Counted from the stretch's first letter, positions 30,379 to 39,780 are shown. The stretch is DNA of 64,000 nucleotides from Phycisphaeraceae bacterium (GCA_019636675.1 JAHBXC010000001.1:744001-808000), one strand, 5' to 3'. Numbers and translations are program-made. Notes: a model not told the origin generated them from the letters alone.

Positions 30379-30849
30379 TTATTCGGCCTTGCCGCCGGCC
30401 ATGTCGTAGACCCACGCGTCGATCGGGCGGGTGTAGGAGACGACCTCGCCCTTGGCGAAGAAGAGTTCGAGTTCACGGGCGGCGGCCTCGGGGCTGTCGC
30501 TGCCGTGGATCAGGTTGAAGGAGTTGGAGACGCCGAAGTCGCCTCGGATGGTGCCGGCCTCGGCGTTGGAGCCGAAGGTGGCGCCCATCATCTTGCGCGA
30601 GACCGCGATGGCGTTCTTGCCGTGGATCGCGAGCACGAGCACCGGGGAGGAGGTCATGAACTTCACGAGGCCCGGATAGAACGGGCGCTCCTTGTGCGCT
30701 TCGTAGTGCTTGGCGGCCAGTTCCTGGCTGATCTTCATCATCTTGCAGCCGACGACCTGCAGGCCCTTGTCCTCGAAGCGGCTGACGATGCGTCCCATCA
30801 GGCCACGCTGGACGGCGTCGGGCTTGAGGATGATGAGGGTGGTTTCCAT
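30379..30849 (-). CDS. ndk: Nucleoside diphosphate kinase
   Basis: 156 residues from ATG at 30849 (complement), preceded by GGAGAG. Transfers the gamma-phosphate between nucleoside triphosphates and diphosphates through a phosphohistidine; cytoplasmic oligomer. The active-site segment NLIHGSDSPEAA (His about 122) is complete, as are TLIILKPDAVQRGLMG at the N-terminus and RPFYPGLVKFMTSSPV. Length is slightly above the 140-150 typical, with a short C-terminal tail. The frame continues upstream to 31077 but that part is spacer. Confidence 0.97.
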   Translation of the reverse strand: METTLIILKPDAVQRGLMGRIVSRFEDKGLQVVGCKMMKISQELAAKHYEAHKERPFYPGLVKFMTSSPVLVLAIHGKNAIAVSRKMMGATFGSNAEAGTIRGDFGVSNSFNLIHGSDSPEAAARELELFFAKGEVVSYTRPIDAWVYDMAGGKAE

Positions 30850-30926
30850 GGGTTCTCTCCCTGTCTCGTGCGGAAATGGGGTGCTGGAAGGCGGGGAGGA
30901 TAGGCGGGGAACGGGGAGGGCGGGGT

Positions 30927-31622
30927 TCAGACATCGGCGGTGGCGAGCGCCAGGATCATAAACACTTGAAACATCGCAACCGGCACTCCGATCAGCCCGG
31001 CCGCAAGCCAGTGGCCGAAGCGCGGGCGCGCGTTCAGACCCAGCCAGCGACTTACACCCCACCATCCGACCTGCCACAGCAGCGGAGTAACCAACGCGCT
31101 GATCGGCGACCCAAAATAGATAAAGAGGAAAGCAGAGCGGTCGTCAGCGCCCATCGCGACTGCGAGACGCAACGCCACAATGGCGATCAACGGCCACGCG
31201 ATCCACCACGCGTGGAGCGCTGGCAGAGTCAGAAACCAGATCCGCGCGCGGAGCGTGCGTGCCGGGTTGCGAGCCCGAAGGCACGCGTACGCGATCGCGT
31301 GGATGCCCACGGCGATGGCGCCGATGATGGCGAACGAGAGCGCGTACCACCCGAGGTGCTCAAAGCCGTACCCGGTCGTCGGACGGAGCAGCGCGTGCCA
31401 CGCGACGACGCCGAGCAGGAAGACCACGATCGGCGCCACGAGCCAGCGCGAGCGCTGCGTGAGCCAGCGGGCGGCGCGGCTGTCGGGCGCGAGGGTGATT
31501 TCGGCGAGGGGTTTGCCGCATTCGGGGCAGCGTTCGGTCTGTCCTGAGAGGTCGTAGCCGCAGGACAGGCACAGAGACAGCCACGGCGGCGGAACTGTTC
31601 TCGGGGGTTCATCGCGTGTCAT
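30927..31622 (-). CDS. Zinc-ribbon polytopic membrane protein
   Basis: 231 residues from ATG at 31622 (complement). The N-terminal cytoplasmic part carries a zinc ribbon (CLSCGYDLSGQTERCPECG, about residues 18-36) of the kind seen in many planctomycete membrane proteins, followed by about five hydrophobic segments (from about 60 to 228). No catalytic motif. The protein ends in a membrane segment. It lies upstream of ndk on the same strand with a 77-base gap. Function unknown. The longer frame to 32411 overlaps a plus-strand gene and is rejected. Confidence 0.72.
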   Translation of the reverse strand: MTRDEPPRTVPPPWLSLCLSCGYDLSGQTERCPECGKPLAEITLAPDSRAARWLTQRSRWLVAPIVVFLLGVVAWHALLRPTTGYGFEHLGWYALSFAIIGAIAVGIHAIAYACLRARNPARTLRARIWFLTLPALHAWWIAWPLIAIVALRLAVAMGADDRSAFLFIYFGSPISALVTPLLWQVGWWGVSRWLGLNARPRFGHWLAAGLIGVPVAMFQVFMILALATADV

Positions 31623-31802
31623 GGGTTCGGGCGTCTCTCTGCCTGGAGTTCGGGGCCTGGCGATGGACGTTCGCAGCTTCGGCGCGTCTCTGCAAGACCG
31701 AGACTGCCCTGGCGTATTCCGGATGAAACCGCGTCGGAATTCTTCCGTACAACCCTCGCCTCGCGCCGCTGGCAAGGTCGGCGCGGGCAGGAGAAAGACC
31801 GC

Positions 31803-32330
31803 ATGGCACAGTTCGGATCCGTGGCTCGCGCGCTGGGCGCCGGCGTCATCGCGCTCAGCGCAGGGGCGGCGCAGGGCGCCGTCTTCACCGTCGATTTCTT
31901 CCCCAGCGGCGAACAGATCGACAACACGATCATGTTCCGCTTCCTCGGGCCCTCGGGCGTGACGATCGAGCAGACTCGCCTCGTCGCCGAGTTCACCACC
32001 GCCGCCGATTTCCAGGCGGAGAACCTGGTCCTGCTGCTGGTCGCTCCGGGCGCCGGCGAGGGGTTCATCTTCCTGACCGGCGCCGATCTGGGCTGGTTCG
32101 GGCAGGGAACCTTCAGCGTCGACACCACCTTCGACGACCTCAACGGCGTCACGCAGCCGGGGCTGTGGGGCTTCGAGATCTACGGCGAGGGCGATGACTT
32201 GCTGGCCTACAGCGGGACTTTCAGCGAGTCGTCTCGCTGGGAGCTCTTCGGGCCCGATGTCCCGGCGCCGGGCGCGATGGGCGTGCTGGGGCTGGGCGCG
32301 CTGGCGGCGGCTCGCCGTCGTCGACGCTGA
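31803..32330 (+). CDS. Secreted protein with PEP-CTERM-like sorting tail
   Basis: 175 residues from ATG 31803, with AGGAGAAAG eight bases upstream. Signal peptide 1-25 (VIALSAGAAQGA). A beta-rich body of about 120 residues. C-terminal sorting signal: VPAPGAMGVLGLGALAAA followed by RRRR, that is a PxPG motif, a hydrophobic helix and a basic end, the planctomycete variant of PEP-CTERM. Likely processed by an exosortase-type system and anchored or released at the surface; no exosortase is in the window. Convergent with another such gene across a shared terminator. Confidence 0.85.
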   Translation: MAQFGSVARALGAGVIALSAGAAQGAVFTVDFFPSGEQIDNTIMFRFLGPSGVTIEQTRLVAEFTTAADFQAENLVLLLVAPGAGEGFIFLTGADLGWFGQGTFSVDTTFDDLNGVTQPGLWGFEIYGEGDDLLAYSGTFSESSRWELFGPDVPAPGAMGVLGLGALAAARRRRR

Positions 32331-32360
32331 CGAGTTGGGAAGTGAGAGAGCAGAAAAGAG

Positions 32361-32399
32361 AACGCGGGCGGGCCCGGTCACTGGGCCCGCCCGCGTTTG
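32361..32399. terminator. Bidirectional terminator between two sorting-tail genes
   Basis: A 15-bp near-perfect stem, AACGCGGGCGGGCCC / GGGCCCGCCCGCGTT, with a seven-base loop, T-containing on both sides. It serves the genes ending at 32330 (plus) and 32473 (minus). Confidence 0.85.
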
Positions 32400-32472
32400 A
32401 TTCCGAGTCATGCTCGCGTCCGTGCTTCCCTCGTTGGCTCAACGAGCGGGCGCGAGCGGGTTGTCAATCGTC

Positions 32473-33183
32473 TCAGCGACGACGACGGGCGGCGACGAGG
32501 CCGGCGACGCCGAGCAGGGAGACGGCGCCGGGGGTCGGGATGATCGTGCCGGCGATGACGATGTTGTCGACGCGGTTGTTGCCGGCGGCGATGTTGCCCT
32601 CGGTCTCGCCGCCCGTGAAGGTCAGGCGGATGGTCGCGTTCGCGACGGTGTCGAGGAGGGAAGTGTTGAAGGAGTAGAGCGCGAAGGCGTCGCGGTTGCT
32701 GATCGCGCCGATGGTGCCGATGAGGACGCCGTCGGCGTAGGCGTCAACGGTGACATCGCGGAAGCCGGTGCTGGTGGACTGGCGGGCGAAGGAGATCTCG
32801 AGGTTCTCGTAGAGGGCGGCGTTGAAGTTGAAGTCCATGTACGCGCCGTTGTTGATGCCGCCGGTGCCGTTCTGGAAGGCGATCGAGCCGCCGTTGGGCT
32901 CGCCGAACTGCGTGTTGATGGTGGAGCCGGCGAAGGACTGCACCCACTGGTAGTTGCCGCTGCCGGCGAGGGCGAGGATGTCGCCGCCGCCGATGGTGAG
33001 GTTCGCGGTCCCGGCCTGGACGCCGAAGTCAGCGCCCTGGGGGAACGACGAGGGCGCGAAGCCGAAGCCGCCGCCGGGGAGCGTGTTGTTGTTCATGGCC
33101 CAGTAGGCGATGATGTCGGGGGTGCCGGCGGACGCGCCAGCCGCGATCGAAAGGACAGCGGCGCCAAGGACGATCTTGTTCAT
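32473..33183 (-). CDS. Secreted protein with PEP-CTERM-like sorting tail
   Basis: 236 residues from ATG at 33183 (complement), with GGAGGAATTG as ribosome site. Signal peptide 1-19 (VLSIAAGASA). A beta-rich body of about 190 residues, rich in Asn, Gly and Thr, that begins IIAYWAMNNNTLPGGGFGF; such openings occur in lectin-like secreted planctomycete proteins. The C-terminal sorting tail is TPGAVSLLGVAGLVAA then RRRR. The frame to 33375 is spacer. Function unknown beyond surface or extracellular location. Confidence 0.85.
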   Translation of the reverse strand: MNKIVLGAAVLSIAAGASAGTPDIIAYWAMNNNTLPGGGFGFAPSSFPQGADFGVQAGTANLTIGGGDILALAGSGNYQWVQSFAGSTINTQFGEPNGGSIAFQNGTGGINNGAYMDFNFNAALYENLEISFARQSTSTGFRDVTVDAYADGVLIGTIGAISNRDAFALYSFNTSLLDTVANATIRLTFTGGETEGNIAAGNNRVDNIVIAGTIIPTPGAVSLLGVAGLVAARRRR

Positions 33184-33584
33184 CTCAATTCCTCCACATC
33201 CAACAAAGGAGTCAGCGGCCGACCCAACATGGGGCGGTCCGATCTGAGGGATGTGCGCTCGCGGGCCTGCCTTGGGGAGTTCCACATCACACGGGTGAGC
33301 CCGCGCGGCGCACCATGTCGTGACGACAGTATTGCCCGGGCGCGAGCGGAACAATACCCGGGATCGGGGCTTCACCGAGGCTTAGCGCGCTCCTGAGCCC
33401 AAGTCCCTTGCTTTCCCTTGGGTTACGGGCGCGGAGCTTACCCAGGTTGACACGGGCGCGCGCGAGACGGGCCCAACATGGCTATCCTCGCCCCCCGCGG
33501 CCTTGGCCGCGATCGGATGATCGTCCCGCCACGGAGGTCGGGACCGCCCCACTGCCACACCCCGACGAGGGAGCGTCGTCGTTC
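33184..33584. other. Divergent spacer, sorting-tail gene / topoisomerase VI
   Basis: About 400 bases with no supported gene. It must contain the two divergent promoters. GTCGTGACGAC at about 33320 is a short palindrome. I see no clear promoter boxes. Confidence 0.5.
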
Positions 33585-35513
33585 ATGGCGAAAGACAGCA
33601 AGCCCCGCCCACGAGGCGAACGCCGCGCCACTGCCGAGAGCATGGCCTCGCAGCAGCGCGAGATCTCGGTCTCCGAGTTCTTCGCGAAGAACCGCCACCT
33701 GCTGGGCTTCGACAACCCGCGCAAGGCGCTGCTCACCACGGTCAAGGAGGCGGTCGACAACTCCCTCGACGCGTGCGAGGAGGCGGGCATCCTCCCCGAC
33801 CTGCTCGTGCGGATCGAGCACCTCAAGTCGGCGGGAGAGGGGCGCTACCGCGTCACGGTGCAGGACAACGGGCCGGGCATCGTGCGCAAGCAGGTCGAGC
33901 GTGTGTTCGGCTCGCTGCTCTACGGCTCGAAGTTCCACCGTCTCAAGATGAGCCGCGGCCAGCAGGGCATCGGCATCTCCGCCGCCGGCATGTACGGGCT
34001 GATGACCACCGGCAAGCCGGTGCGCATCGTGAGCAAGACCGCGAAGAACAAGCCGGCGCACGAGGTCATCCTCAAGATGGACACCTCGAAGAACCGCGCC
34101 GATGTCGTCGACGACAACGAGCGCCCGGAGCTCGACGATCTGTTCGGCGAGGGCCACGGCACGCGCGTCGAGATCGAGCTGGAGGGCAAGTACCTCAAGG
34201 GGCGCGCCAGCGTCGACGAGTACATCGAGCTCACCGCGATCGCCAACCCCCACGCCAGCTTCACCTACATCGCCCCCCCCCAGAGCGGCGACGACGGGCC
34301 GCGCGAATATTCCTACCCGCGCGGCGTCGAGGAGCTGCCCCCCGAGGCCCGGGAGATCCAGCCGCACCCCCACGGCATCGAGCTGGGCACGCTGATCCAG
34401 ATGCTCGAACGCACCGAGAGCACGCAGCTGGGCGCGTTCTTCAAGAACGAGTTCTCGCGCGTGTCGTCCAAGGTCAGCCAGGAGATCTGCGAGCACGCGG
34501 GTCTCACCGAGCGCTCGTGGGTGAAGCAGATCGGCCACGCCGAGGCGGAGAAGCTGTTCAAGGCGATCCAGGATGTGAAGATCATGGCGCCCCCGACGGA
34601 TTGTCTGAGCCCGATCGGCGCCAAGACGCTCATCAAGGGGCTGCAGAAAGAGCTGAAGCCGGACTTCATCGCCGTGAGCTCGCGCCCCCCTGCGGTGTAT
34701 CGGGGAAGGCCCTTCCTGATCGAGGCCGGCGTCGCGTTCGGAGGGAACCTGCCGGCGGATGATTCGGCCAATGTCTTCCGCTTCGCCAACCGCGTGCCGC
34801 TCCAGTATCAGCAGAGCGCGTGCGCGACCTTCAAGGCGGTCCTCGACACCGACTGGAAGCGCTACGGGCTGCAGCACCCGCGCGGGGCTGCGCCCGTCGG
34901 CCCGCTCGTCGTGATGATCCACATGGCCAGCGTGTGGGTGCCCTTCACCAGCGAGAGCAAAGAGGCGATCGCCGACTACGACGAGATCCGCAAGGAGATG
35001 AAGCTCGCCCTGCAGGAGTGCGGGCGCAAGCTCGGAATCTATCTGCGTCGTCGCCAGAAGATGAAGCGCGAGGGCGAGCGTCGCTCGCTCTTCGAGCGCT
35101 ACATCGGCGAAGTGGCCAAGGCCTGCGGCACGATCACCGGGCTCGACCCGGCGCCCATCTACGAGGCGCTGAAAGCGACGGCGGCGAAGAAGACCGAACG
35201 CGCCGACATCGAGCTCGACGAGGAGGGAAACCTCATCAAGACGCCGGCCAAGCGGCGCGACGAGCTGCTCGGCGACGAGACGGTCTACATGAAGGAAACG
35301 CCCGAAGAGGCGGAGAACTTCGGCATGGGCGACGAGCCCGTCCGCCGGCCCGCGCCCGGCCGCGAGGCCGACGACGGGGACGACGCCGCGATCGGGCCGG
35401 CGCTCGCGTCGGAGCCGAAGCCCCTGAAGAAAAAGAAGAAGGTCATCGTCAAGAAGGTCAAGAAGAAGCGCCAGCCGTCGCACGGGGACGGGTCGGCGGC
35501 GCTGTTCGGCTGA
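33585..35513 (+). CDS. top6B: DNA topoisomerase VI subunit B
   Basis: 642 residues from ATG 33585. ATPase subunit of type IIB topoisomerase. GHKL motifs: TVKEAVDNSLDACEEAG (about residue 48), VQDNGPGIV (about 88), SRGQQGIGISAAGMYGL (about 124). The transducer region has FANRVPLQYQQSACATF (about 402) and YLRRRQKMKREGERRSLF (about 486). The C-terminus ends in a Lys-rich run (KKKKKVIVKKVKKKR), perhaps for DNA binding. Topo VI is mainly archaeal and plant; bacterial copies are scattered, and here it coexists with gyrB. The A subunit follows 34 bases downstream. Confidence 0.95.
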   Translation: MAKDSKPRPRGERRATAESMASQQREISVSEFFAKNRHLLGFDNPRKALLTTVKEAVDNSLDACEEAGILPDLLVRIEHLKSAGEGRYRVTVQDNGPGIVRKQVERVFGSLLYGSKFHRLKMSRGQQGIGISAAGMYGLMTTGKPVRIVSKTAKNKPAHEVILKMDTSKNRADVVDDNERPELDDLFGEGHGTRVEIELEGKYLKGRASVDEYIELTAIANPHASFTYIAPPQSGDDGPREYSYPRGVEELPPEAREIQPHPHGIELGTLIQMLERTESTQLGAFFKNEFSRVSSKVSQEICEHAGLTERSWVKQIGHAEAEKLFKAIQDVKIMAPPTDCLSPIGAKTLIKGLQKELKPDFIAVSSRPPAVYRGRPFLIEAGVAFGGNLPADDSANVFRFANRVPLQYQQSACATFKAVLDTDWKRYGLQHPRGAAPVGPLVVMIHMASVWVPFTSESKEAIADYDEIRKEMKLALQECGRKLGIYLRRRQKMKREGERRSLFERYIGEVAKACGTITGLDPAPIYEALKATAAKKTERADIELDEEGNLIKTPAKRRDELLGDETVYMKETPEEAENFGMGDEPVRRPAPGREADDGDDAAIGPALASEPKPLKKKKKVIVKKVKKKRQPSHGDGSAALFG

Positions 35514-35547
35514 GTGAGGCGAAGAACACCCAACGGAGTGCGGCGTG

Positions 35548-36744
35548 ATGGCCGAGCGATCGGTGCAGAAGAAGACAACGACGAAGCGCAGCGCGGGCGA
35601 CACCAAGCGCGCCGAGATCGCGCGGTCGAAGCGCGAGGGCGACAAGGTCACCGCGGACCGCATCGTCAAGCTGGCGGAGCGCGTGATCGAGGTGTCGCTG
35701 GGCCAGGCCGACCGCAAGGCCGAGGGCGACCCGTACTTCGATGTCCCGACGCGAGCGCTCTCGAACACGAGGTTCAACGCGAAGAAGCGCCGGCTCGAGA
35801 TGGGCAGCGCCACGCAGCGGCGCAACTTCTTCAACGCCAGTCAGGCGCGCAAGTTCATGCAGTCGCTCCTGCTCGCCGGCGGGTGCAAGGACCTGATCGA
35901 GCAGGAAAAGACGCTCAGTCTCCGCGGCATGTACTACCGCTCGCTGCACACGATCGCCGGGACGAAGGAAAAGACCTTCGACGACCAGACCGAGAGCGAC
36001 GCCGTGCTCGAGGACCTCGAGGTGTCTCTGGGCGCGCTGCGCGAGCAGCTGCACGTCTTCGCGAAGAAACGCGGGACCATGGTGGGCAACATCACCATCA
36101 CCGACAACGGCGACGAGATCGACTGCCGGCGCATGGGCTCGGGCGGGTACGCGATCCCCAGCATCTGCGAGCCGGATGTCATCCAGTTCGGCAAGTGCGA
36201 GGCGAAGTTCATCCTGCATGTCGAGAAGGACACCGTCTGGTCGCGCTTCAACGAGGACCGCTTCTGGGAGAAGCACAACTGCATCCTGACCGAGGGCAGC
36301 GGGCAGCCCCCTCGCGGCGTGCGCCGGCTCCTGCATCGCATGCACCACGAGCTGAAACTGCCGGTGTTCTGCCTGCTCGATTGCGACCCGTGGGGGCACT
36401 ACATCTACAGCGTCATGAAGCAGGGGTCGATCAACCTCGCGTACGAGAGCGAGCGCATGGCGATCCCCGAGGCGAAGTTCCTGGGCATCCGGGCCATCGA
36501 CTACGACCGCTGCGAGCTGAGCGACGACGTGCAGATCGAACTCAACGACAAGGACACCGCGCGCGCCAAGCAGATCGCCGCCTACCCGTGGTTCAAGGAC
36601 AACAAGCCCTGGCAGCGGGAAATCGAGAAAATGCTCCGAAATGGCTTCAAAATGGAGGTTGAATCCCTCATCACCAAGGACATCTCGTACGTGACCGAGG
36701 TGTATGTGCCCGAGCGCCTGAAGGCCAAGGACTGGCTGGACTGA
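35548..36744 (+). CDS. top6A: DNA topoisomerase VI subunit A
   Basis: 398 residues from ATG 35548 (GTG 35545 is also possible), with CGGAG about ten bases upstream. Spo11-related DNA-cleaving subunit. The catalytic tyrosine lies in LSLRGMYYRSLHT (about residue 130). TOPRIM acidic residues are seen in FILHVEKDTVW (Glu, about 226) and FCLLDCDPWGHYIYS (DxD, about 276). A basic N-terminal extension precedes the winged-helix domain. With the B subunit it forms an A2B2 enzyme that passes duplexes and relaxes or decatenates DNA. Confidence 0.95.
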   Translation: MAERSVQKKTTTKRSAGDTKRAEIARSKREGDKVTADRIVKLAERVIEVSLGQADRKAEGDPYFDVPTRALSNTRFNAKKRRLEMGSATQRRNFFNASQARKFMQSLLLAGGCKDLIEQEKTLSLRGMYYRSLHTIAGTKEKTFDDQTESDAVLEDLEVSLGALREQLHVFAKKRGTMVGNITITDNGDEIDCRRMGSGGYAIPSICEPDVIQFGKCEAKFILHVEKDTVWSRFNEDRFWEKHNCILTEGSGQPPRGVRRLLHRMHHELKLPVFCLLDCDPWGHYIYSVMKQGSINLAYESERMAIPEAKFLGIRAIDYDRCELSDDVQIELNDKDTARAKQIAAYPWFKDNKPWQREIEKMLRNGFKMEVESLITKDISYVTEVYVPERLKAKDWLD

Positions 36745-36942
36745 ACCGAAGCATCCCGGGCGTGAAGCCCCATGGCCTGGCCAAACCCGGGGCTTTCCCC
36801 GGTTCATTGCCGGGCGCAGCCAGAATCGGGTATGCTCGTATACTCACGGCTCGATACTGAAGGGGTACTTCTGCCCCTCAGATCTCTGGACCCGGCAGCC
36901 GCTCCGGGGGCACCTCTACTCTCCGTCGGGAGACTCGTCGCT

Positions 36943-37596
36943 ATGGGATCGCCGAAAGGCACAGACGACAACGCGCCGCAGAGCGTGAATTCGGATCTTC
37001 CCGAGAGCGTGCTCGTCGCGGAAGATGACATGCTCATCGCTCGCAGCGTCCGCGAGATGCTCGAATCGATGGGCATCCGGGTGGTCGGGCTCGCGCCCAA
37101 CGGGGCCAAGGCCATCGAGATCGCCGAAAAAACCCCCCCCGACGCCGCCGTCCTCGATATCCGCATGCCCGAGATCGACGGCATCGAGGTCGCGAAGACC
37201 CTCTGGGCCACGAAGGGGATTCCCTGCGTCCTGCTGACGGCGTACGGGAGCGACGAGTACATCAACGGCGCCGTCACGGCGCAGGCCTTCGGGTATGTGC
37301 TCAAGCCCGTGACGCCGGAGGGTTTGCGTGCAGCGCTCGCCCTCGCCTGGGCCAATTCACGCCGCCAGACCGACCGCGACACGGCTCTGGCAGACCTGCG
37401 TCGGACCCTCGACCACCGGAAGCTGACCGAGCGGGCGAAGTGGCGCCTCGTCGAGCTCGGCTCGATGCGCGAGCCGGACGCCCACCTCCTGCTCCAGCGT
37501 GCTGCTCGGACCTCTCGCCGCTCCCTCGCCGAGATCGCGCAGGTCGTGCTCGAGTCAGATGATCCGGTGTCCGCCCTCCGTTCCGGCGCGCGCTGA
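36943..37596 (+). CDS. Response regulator with ANTAR RNA-binding domain
   Basis: 217 residues from ATG 36943. The receiver domain starts SVLVAEDDMLIARSV (acidic pocket), with phospho-acceptor Asp in AAVLDIRMPEIDG (about residue 68), then VLLTAYGS and YVLKPV. The last 60 residues form an ANTAR domain (RKLTERAKWRLVELGSMREP, then helix LAEIAQVVLE) as in AmiR/NasR/EutV. Such proteins bind paired hairpins in leader RNA and prevent termination. No histidine kinase is adjacent. ATGs at 36772 and 36832 would add a Pro-rich extension and seem less likely. A 540-base leader-like spacer follows. Confidence 0.88.
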   Translation: MGSPKGTDDNAPQSVNSDLPESVLVAEDDMLIARSVREMLESMGIRVVGLAPNGAKAIEIAEKTPPDAAVLDIRMPEIDGIEVAKTLWATKGIPCVLLTAYGSDEYINGAVTAQAFGYVLKPVTPEGLRAALALAWANSRRQTDRDTALADLRRTLDHRKLTERAKWRLVELGSMREPDAHLLLQRAARTSRRSLAEIAQVVLESDDPVSALRSGAR

Positions 37597-38138
37597 CGCG
37601 GGCGCAGGGACGCCAGCCAAATTGCCCAATGTGACAACTCTCGTGCTTTCGCGCCATCCGTGCGCGCGAAGGTCGCGTGAAAGTGCCGGAAACGCCCAAA
37701 CTTGGGCTTGGACTCGGCGCGAGAATCGGTACGCTGTGGCTCTGCGACACCTCGCGTGGCGCGACATGGACATGCACCCGAAGCGTCCGCGGCCCGGCCA
37801 CGGGATCCGAGCTCCTTGGAGGAGGAGCTTGGGATTCGTGACGGGCCGCGACGCGTTTTGCTGGCTCGCTCGCCCAGAATCACTCGGGGCGGCGCGAGAT
37901 CCGGCGGTCTTTTTCGGACGGGACTTATCTTGGCGTTGGAACGGGCCGATCGAGGTTCCGGGACCAGCCCGCGGCTCAAGCGTCGCGGGTCCTGAGTCCG
38001 ATAAGGGCCCGGACGCGGAGCGTCAGGGAGCACTAGACCTCCTGCGAGAGGCGAACCTCCTCGCAGCGACCCGGCGGAGCCGGAACGACCCACGACACCA
38101 ACGCGGCCGAGCACTCGCCGCCGCGGAGGAGCCGTCCG
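37597..38138. other. Long leader-like spacer before the TolB-like gene
   Basis: About 540 bases without a convincing gene, although frames are open on both strands because of GC. Near the 3' end is a hairpin (38042-38066) and at 38126 a GGAGGA ribosome site for the next gene. GAGCTCCTTGGAGGAGGAGCT at about 37808-37828 is an imperfect inverted repeat. It might be a long untranslated leader; being next to an ANTAR regulator makes that worth testing. Confidence 0.45.
38042..38066 (+). other. Hairpin in leader of TolB-like gene
   Basis: CTGCGAG AGG CGAA CCT C CTCGCAG: a 10-bp stem with one bulged base and a CGAA loop, about 75 bases before the start codon. Possible regulatory RNA element; not a recognised riboswitch. 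Confidence 0.4.
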
Positions 38139-39650
38139 ATGCTCGTCAACCGCTTCGCCATCCCCTCTCGTCGCTCGCTCGCTCTTGTGCTGACGCCGGC
38201 CCTCCTTGCCGCCCTCGCTGGCTGCTCGATGCAGGCCCGTCCCATGCAGGCGAGCCGCACCCCTGCGACTCCCCAGGCGTCGGGTGCGACCAAGCCCTCG
38301 CAGACCACGGCGCAGGCCCAGCCCCCTGTCGATCCGAGCGACCCGTTCGCGATCGCCACCGCACCGGGCGGGAACTCGGGCGCGTCGGCCGATCCGTTCG
38401 CGCCCTGGAGCGCCCCGAACCAGCACAACGCCTCCCCCAACATTTTCGGGGAGTTGAGCGGCACAAACGGCGCGTCCTCGTCGAGCGACGACTTCTCCGA
38501 GAACCTCCGCCAGATCACCTTCGCGCAGATCGGCTCCGACTTCCACCCCGACATCTCCCGCGACGGCAAGTGGATCGTCTTCGCGTCCACGCAGCACAGC
38601 CAGACCTCCGACCTGTACATCAAGCCCGTCGGCAGCAAGGCGGTCACTCGCCTCACCAACGACCCGGGCCAGGACGTGATGCCCGCCTTCTCGCCCGATG
38701 GGCGCCGCCTCGCGTTCGCGTCCAACCGCAACGGGTCGTGGGACCTCTATGTGATGTCCACCGGCGGCGGGCAGCCCATCCAGCTCACCGCGGATTCGGG
38801 CCACGAGCTGCACCCCACCTGGTCTCCCGACGGCAGGCACCTCGCGTTCTGCCGGCTCAACCCGGCGTCGAACAAGTGGGAACTGTGGGTCGTCGATTCG
38901 ATGAACCCGGGCGTCGCCCGCTTCATCGGGCACGGCCTCTTCCCGCGCTGGAGCCCCACCGGCGACACTATCGCCTTCCAGCGCTCGCGAGATCGGGGCG
39001 ACCGCTTCTTCGCGATCTGGACCATCGACTTCGTCGAGGGCGAGGCAATCAACCCCACCGAGATCGCCTCCTCGCCGGTCGCCGCCTTCATCAATCCGAC
39101 CTGGTCGCCCGACGGGCGCCGCCTCGCCTTCGCCGCTGTCCCGAACCCGCACGGCGGGATGGGCTCTTCCCCTGATGCGCGCCCCCACGCGTCAGACATC
39201 TGGATGGTCGAGCTCGACGGCTCGGGGCGCTCGCGCCTCACCGGGGGCAACTTCGTCAACCTGATGCCGGTCTGGGCCCCGGACTGGCGCCTGTACTTCG
39301 TCTCCGATCGCGGCGGCAACGACAACATCTGGTCGCTCCAGCCCGAGCGCGCCCTCATCGCGTCGCGCGGCGAGGCCCCGGGCGTCTATTCCCAGCGCAG
39401 CCCCGAGCAGCGCGGCGTGAACCGGCCCCAGGGCTCGACCAACACCGGCTTCACCTCCCGACCCTCCTCCGGCGGGCCCGCGATGACGCAGGGACGCGAC
39501 GATGTCATCCAGCCCGGCTCGCCCGAGGCCATCGTTCGCGGCATCCCCACGCCGGTCGCTGCGCCCCAGAGCCCGCCGGCCCGGCGCACGAGCAACCCGA
39601 CCAACTTCGTCTTCGCCCCCGAGCGTGACACGACCGGACCCGAGCAATGA
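38139..39650 (+). CDS. TolB-like beta-propeller lipoprotein
   Basis: 503 residues from ATG 38139, GGAGGA upstream. Lipoprotein signal with lipobox LAALAGC (Cys about 28). After a low-complexity linker (30-115), PD40/TolB-type repeats run to about 410: FHPDISRDGKWIVFAS, VMPAFSPDGRRLAFAS, LHPTWSPDGRHLAFC, INPTWSPDGRRLAFA, each with the PxWSPDG core. The C-terminal 90 residues are Pro/Ser/Arg-rich and disordered. Probably a periplasmic scaffold at the inner face of the outer membrane, like TolB, but no pal or tolQRA is nearby. Confidence 0.85.
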   Translation: MLVNRFAIPSRRSLALVLTPALLAALAGCSMQARPMQASRTPATPQASGATKPSQTTAQAQPPVDPSDPFAIATAPGGNSGASADPFAPWSAPNQHNASPNIFGELSGTNGASSSSDDFSENLRQITFAQIGSDFHPDISRDGKWIVFASTQHSQTSDLYIKPVGSKAVTRLTNDPGQDVMPAFSPDGRRLAFASNRNGSWDLYVMSTGGGQPIQLTADSGHELHPTWSPDGRHLAFCRLNPASNKWELWVVDSMNPGVARFIGHGLFPRWSPTGDTIAFQRSRDRGDRFFAIWTIDFVEGEAINPTEIASSPVAAFINPTWSPDGRRLAFAAVPNPHGGMGSSPDARPHASDIWMVELDGSGRSRLTGGNFVNLMPVWAPDWRLYFVSDRGGNDNIWSLQPERALIASRGEAPGVYSQRSPEQRGVNRPQGSTNTGFTSRPSSGGPAMTQGRDDVIQPGSPEAIVRGIPTPVAAPQSPPARRTSNPTNFVFAPERDTTGPEQ

Positions 39651-39780
39651 TTGACTGAACCCGGCGCGGCGCACGCGTCGCGACGATTGCACGAACCCGA
39701 GGCGAAGCGCCGAGGGTGAACAGACCACGATTCGCTGAACGACACGCGCGGGCGGAGCCCCGCGGAAAGGCACGGACGCC

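Noticed and set aside
36772-36942. Longer N-terminus for the ANTAR regulator
   Set aside because: The extension is Pro/Leu-rich spacer sequence with hairpins, and receiver domains normally start near the N-terminus.
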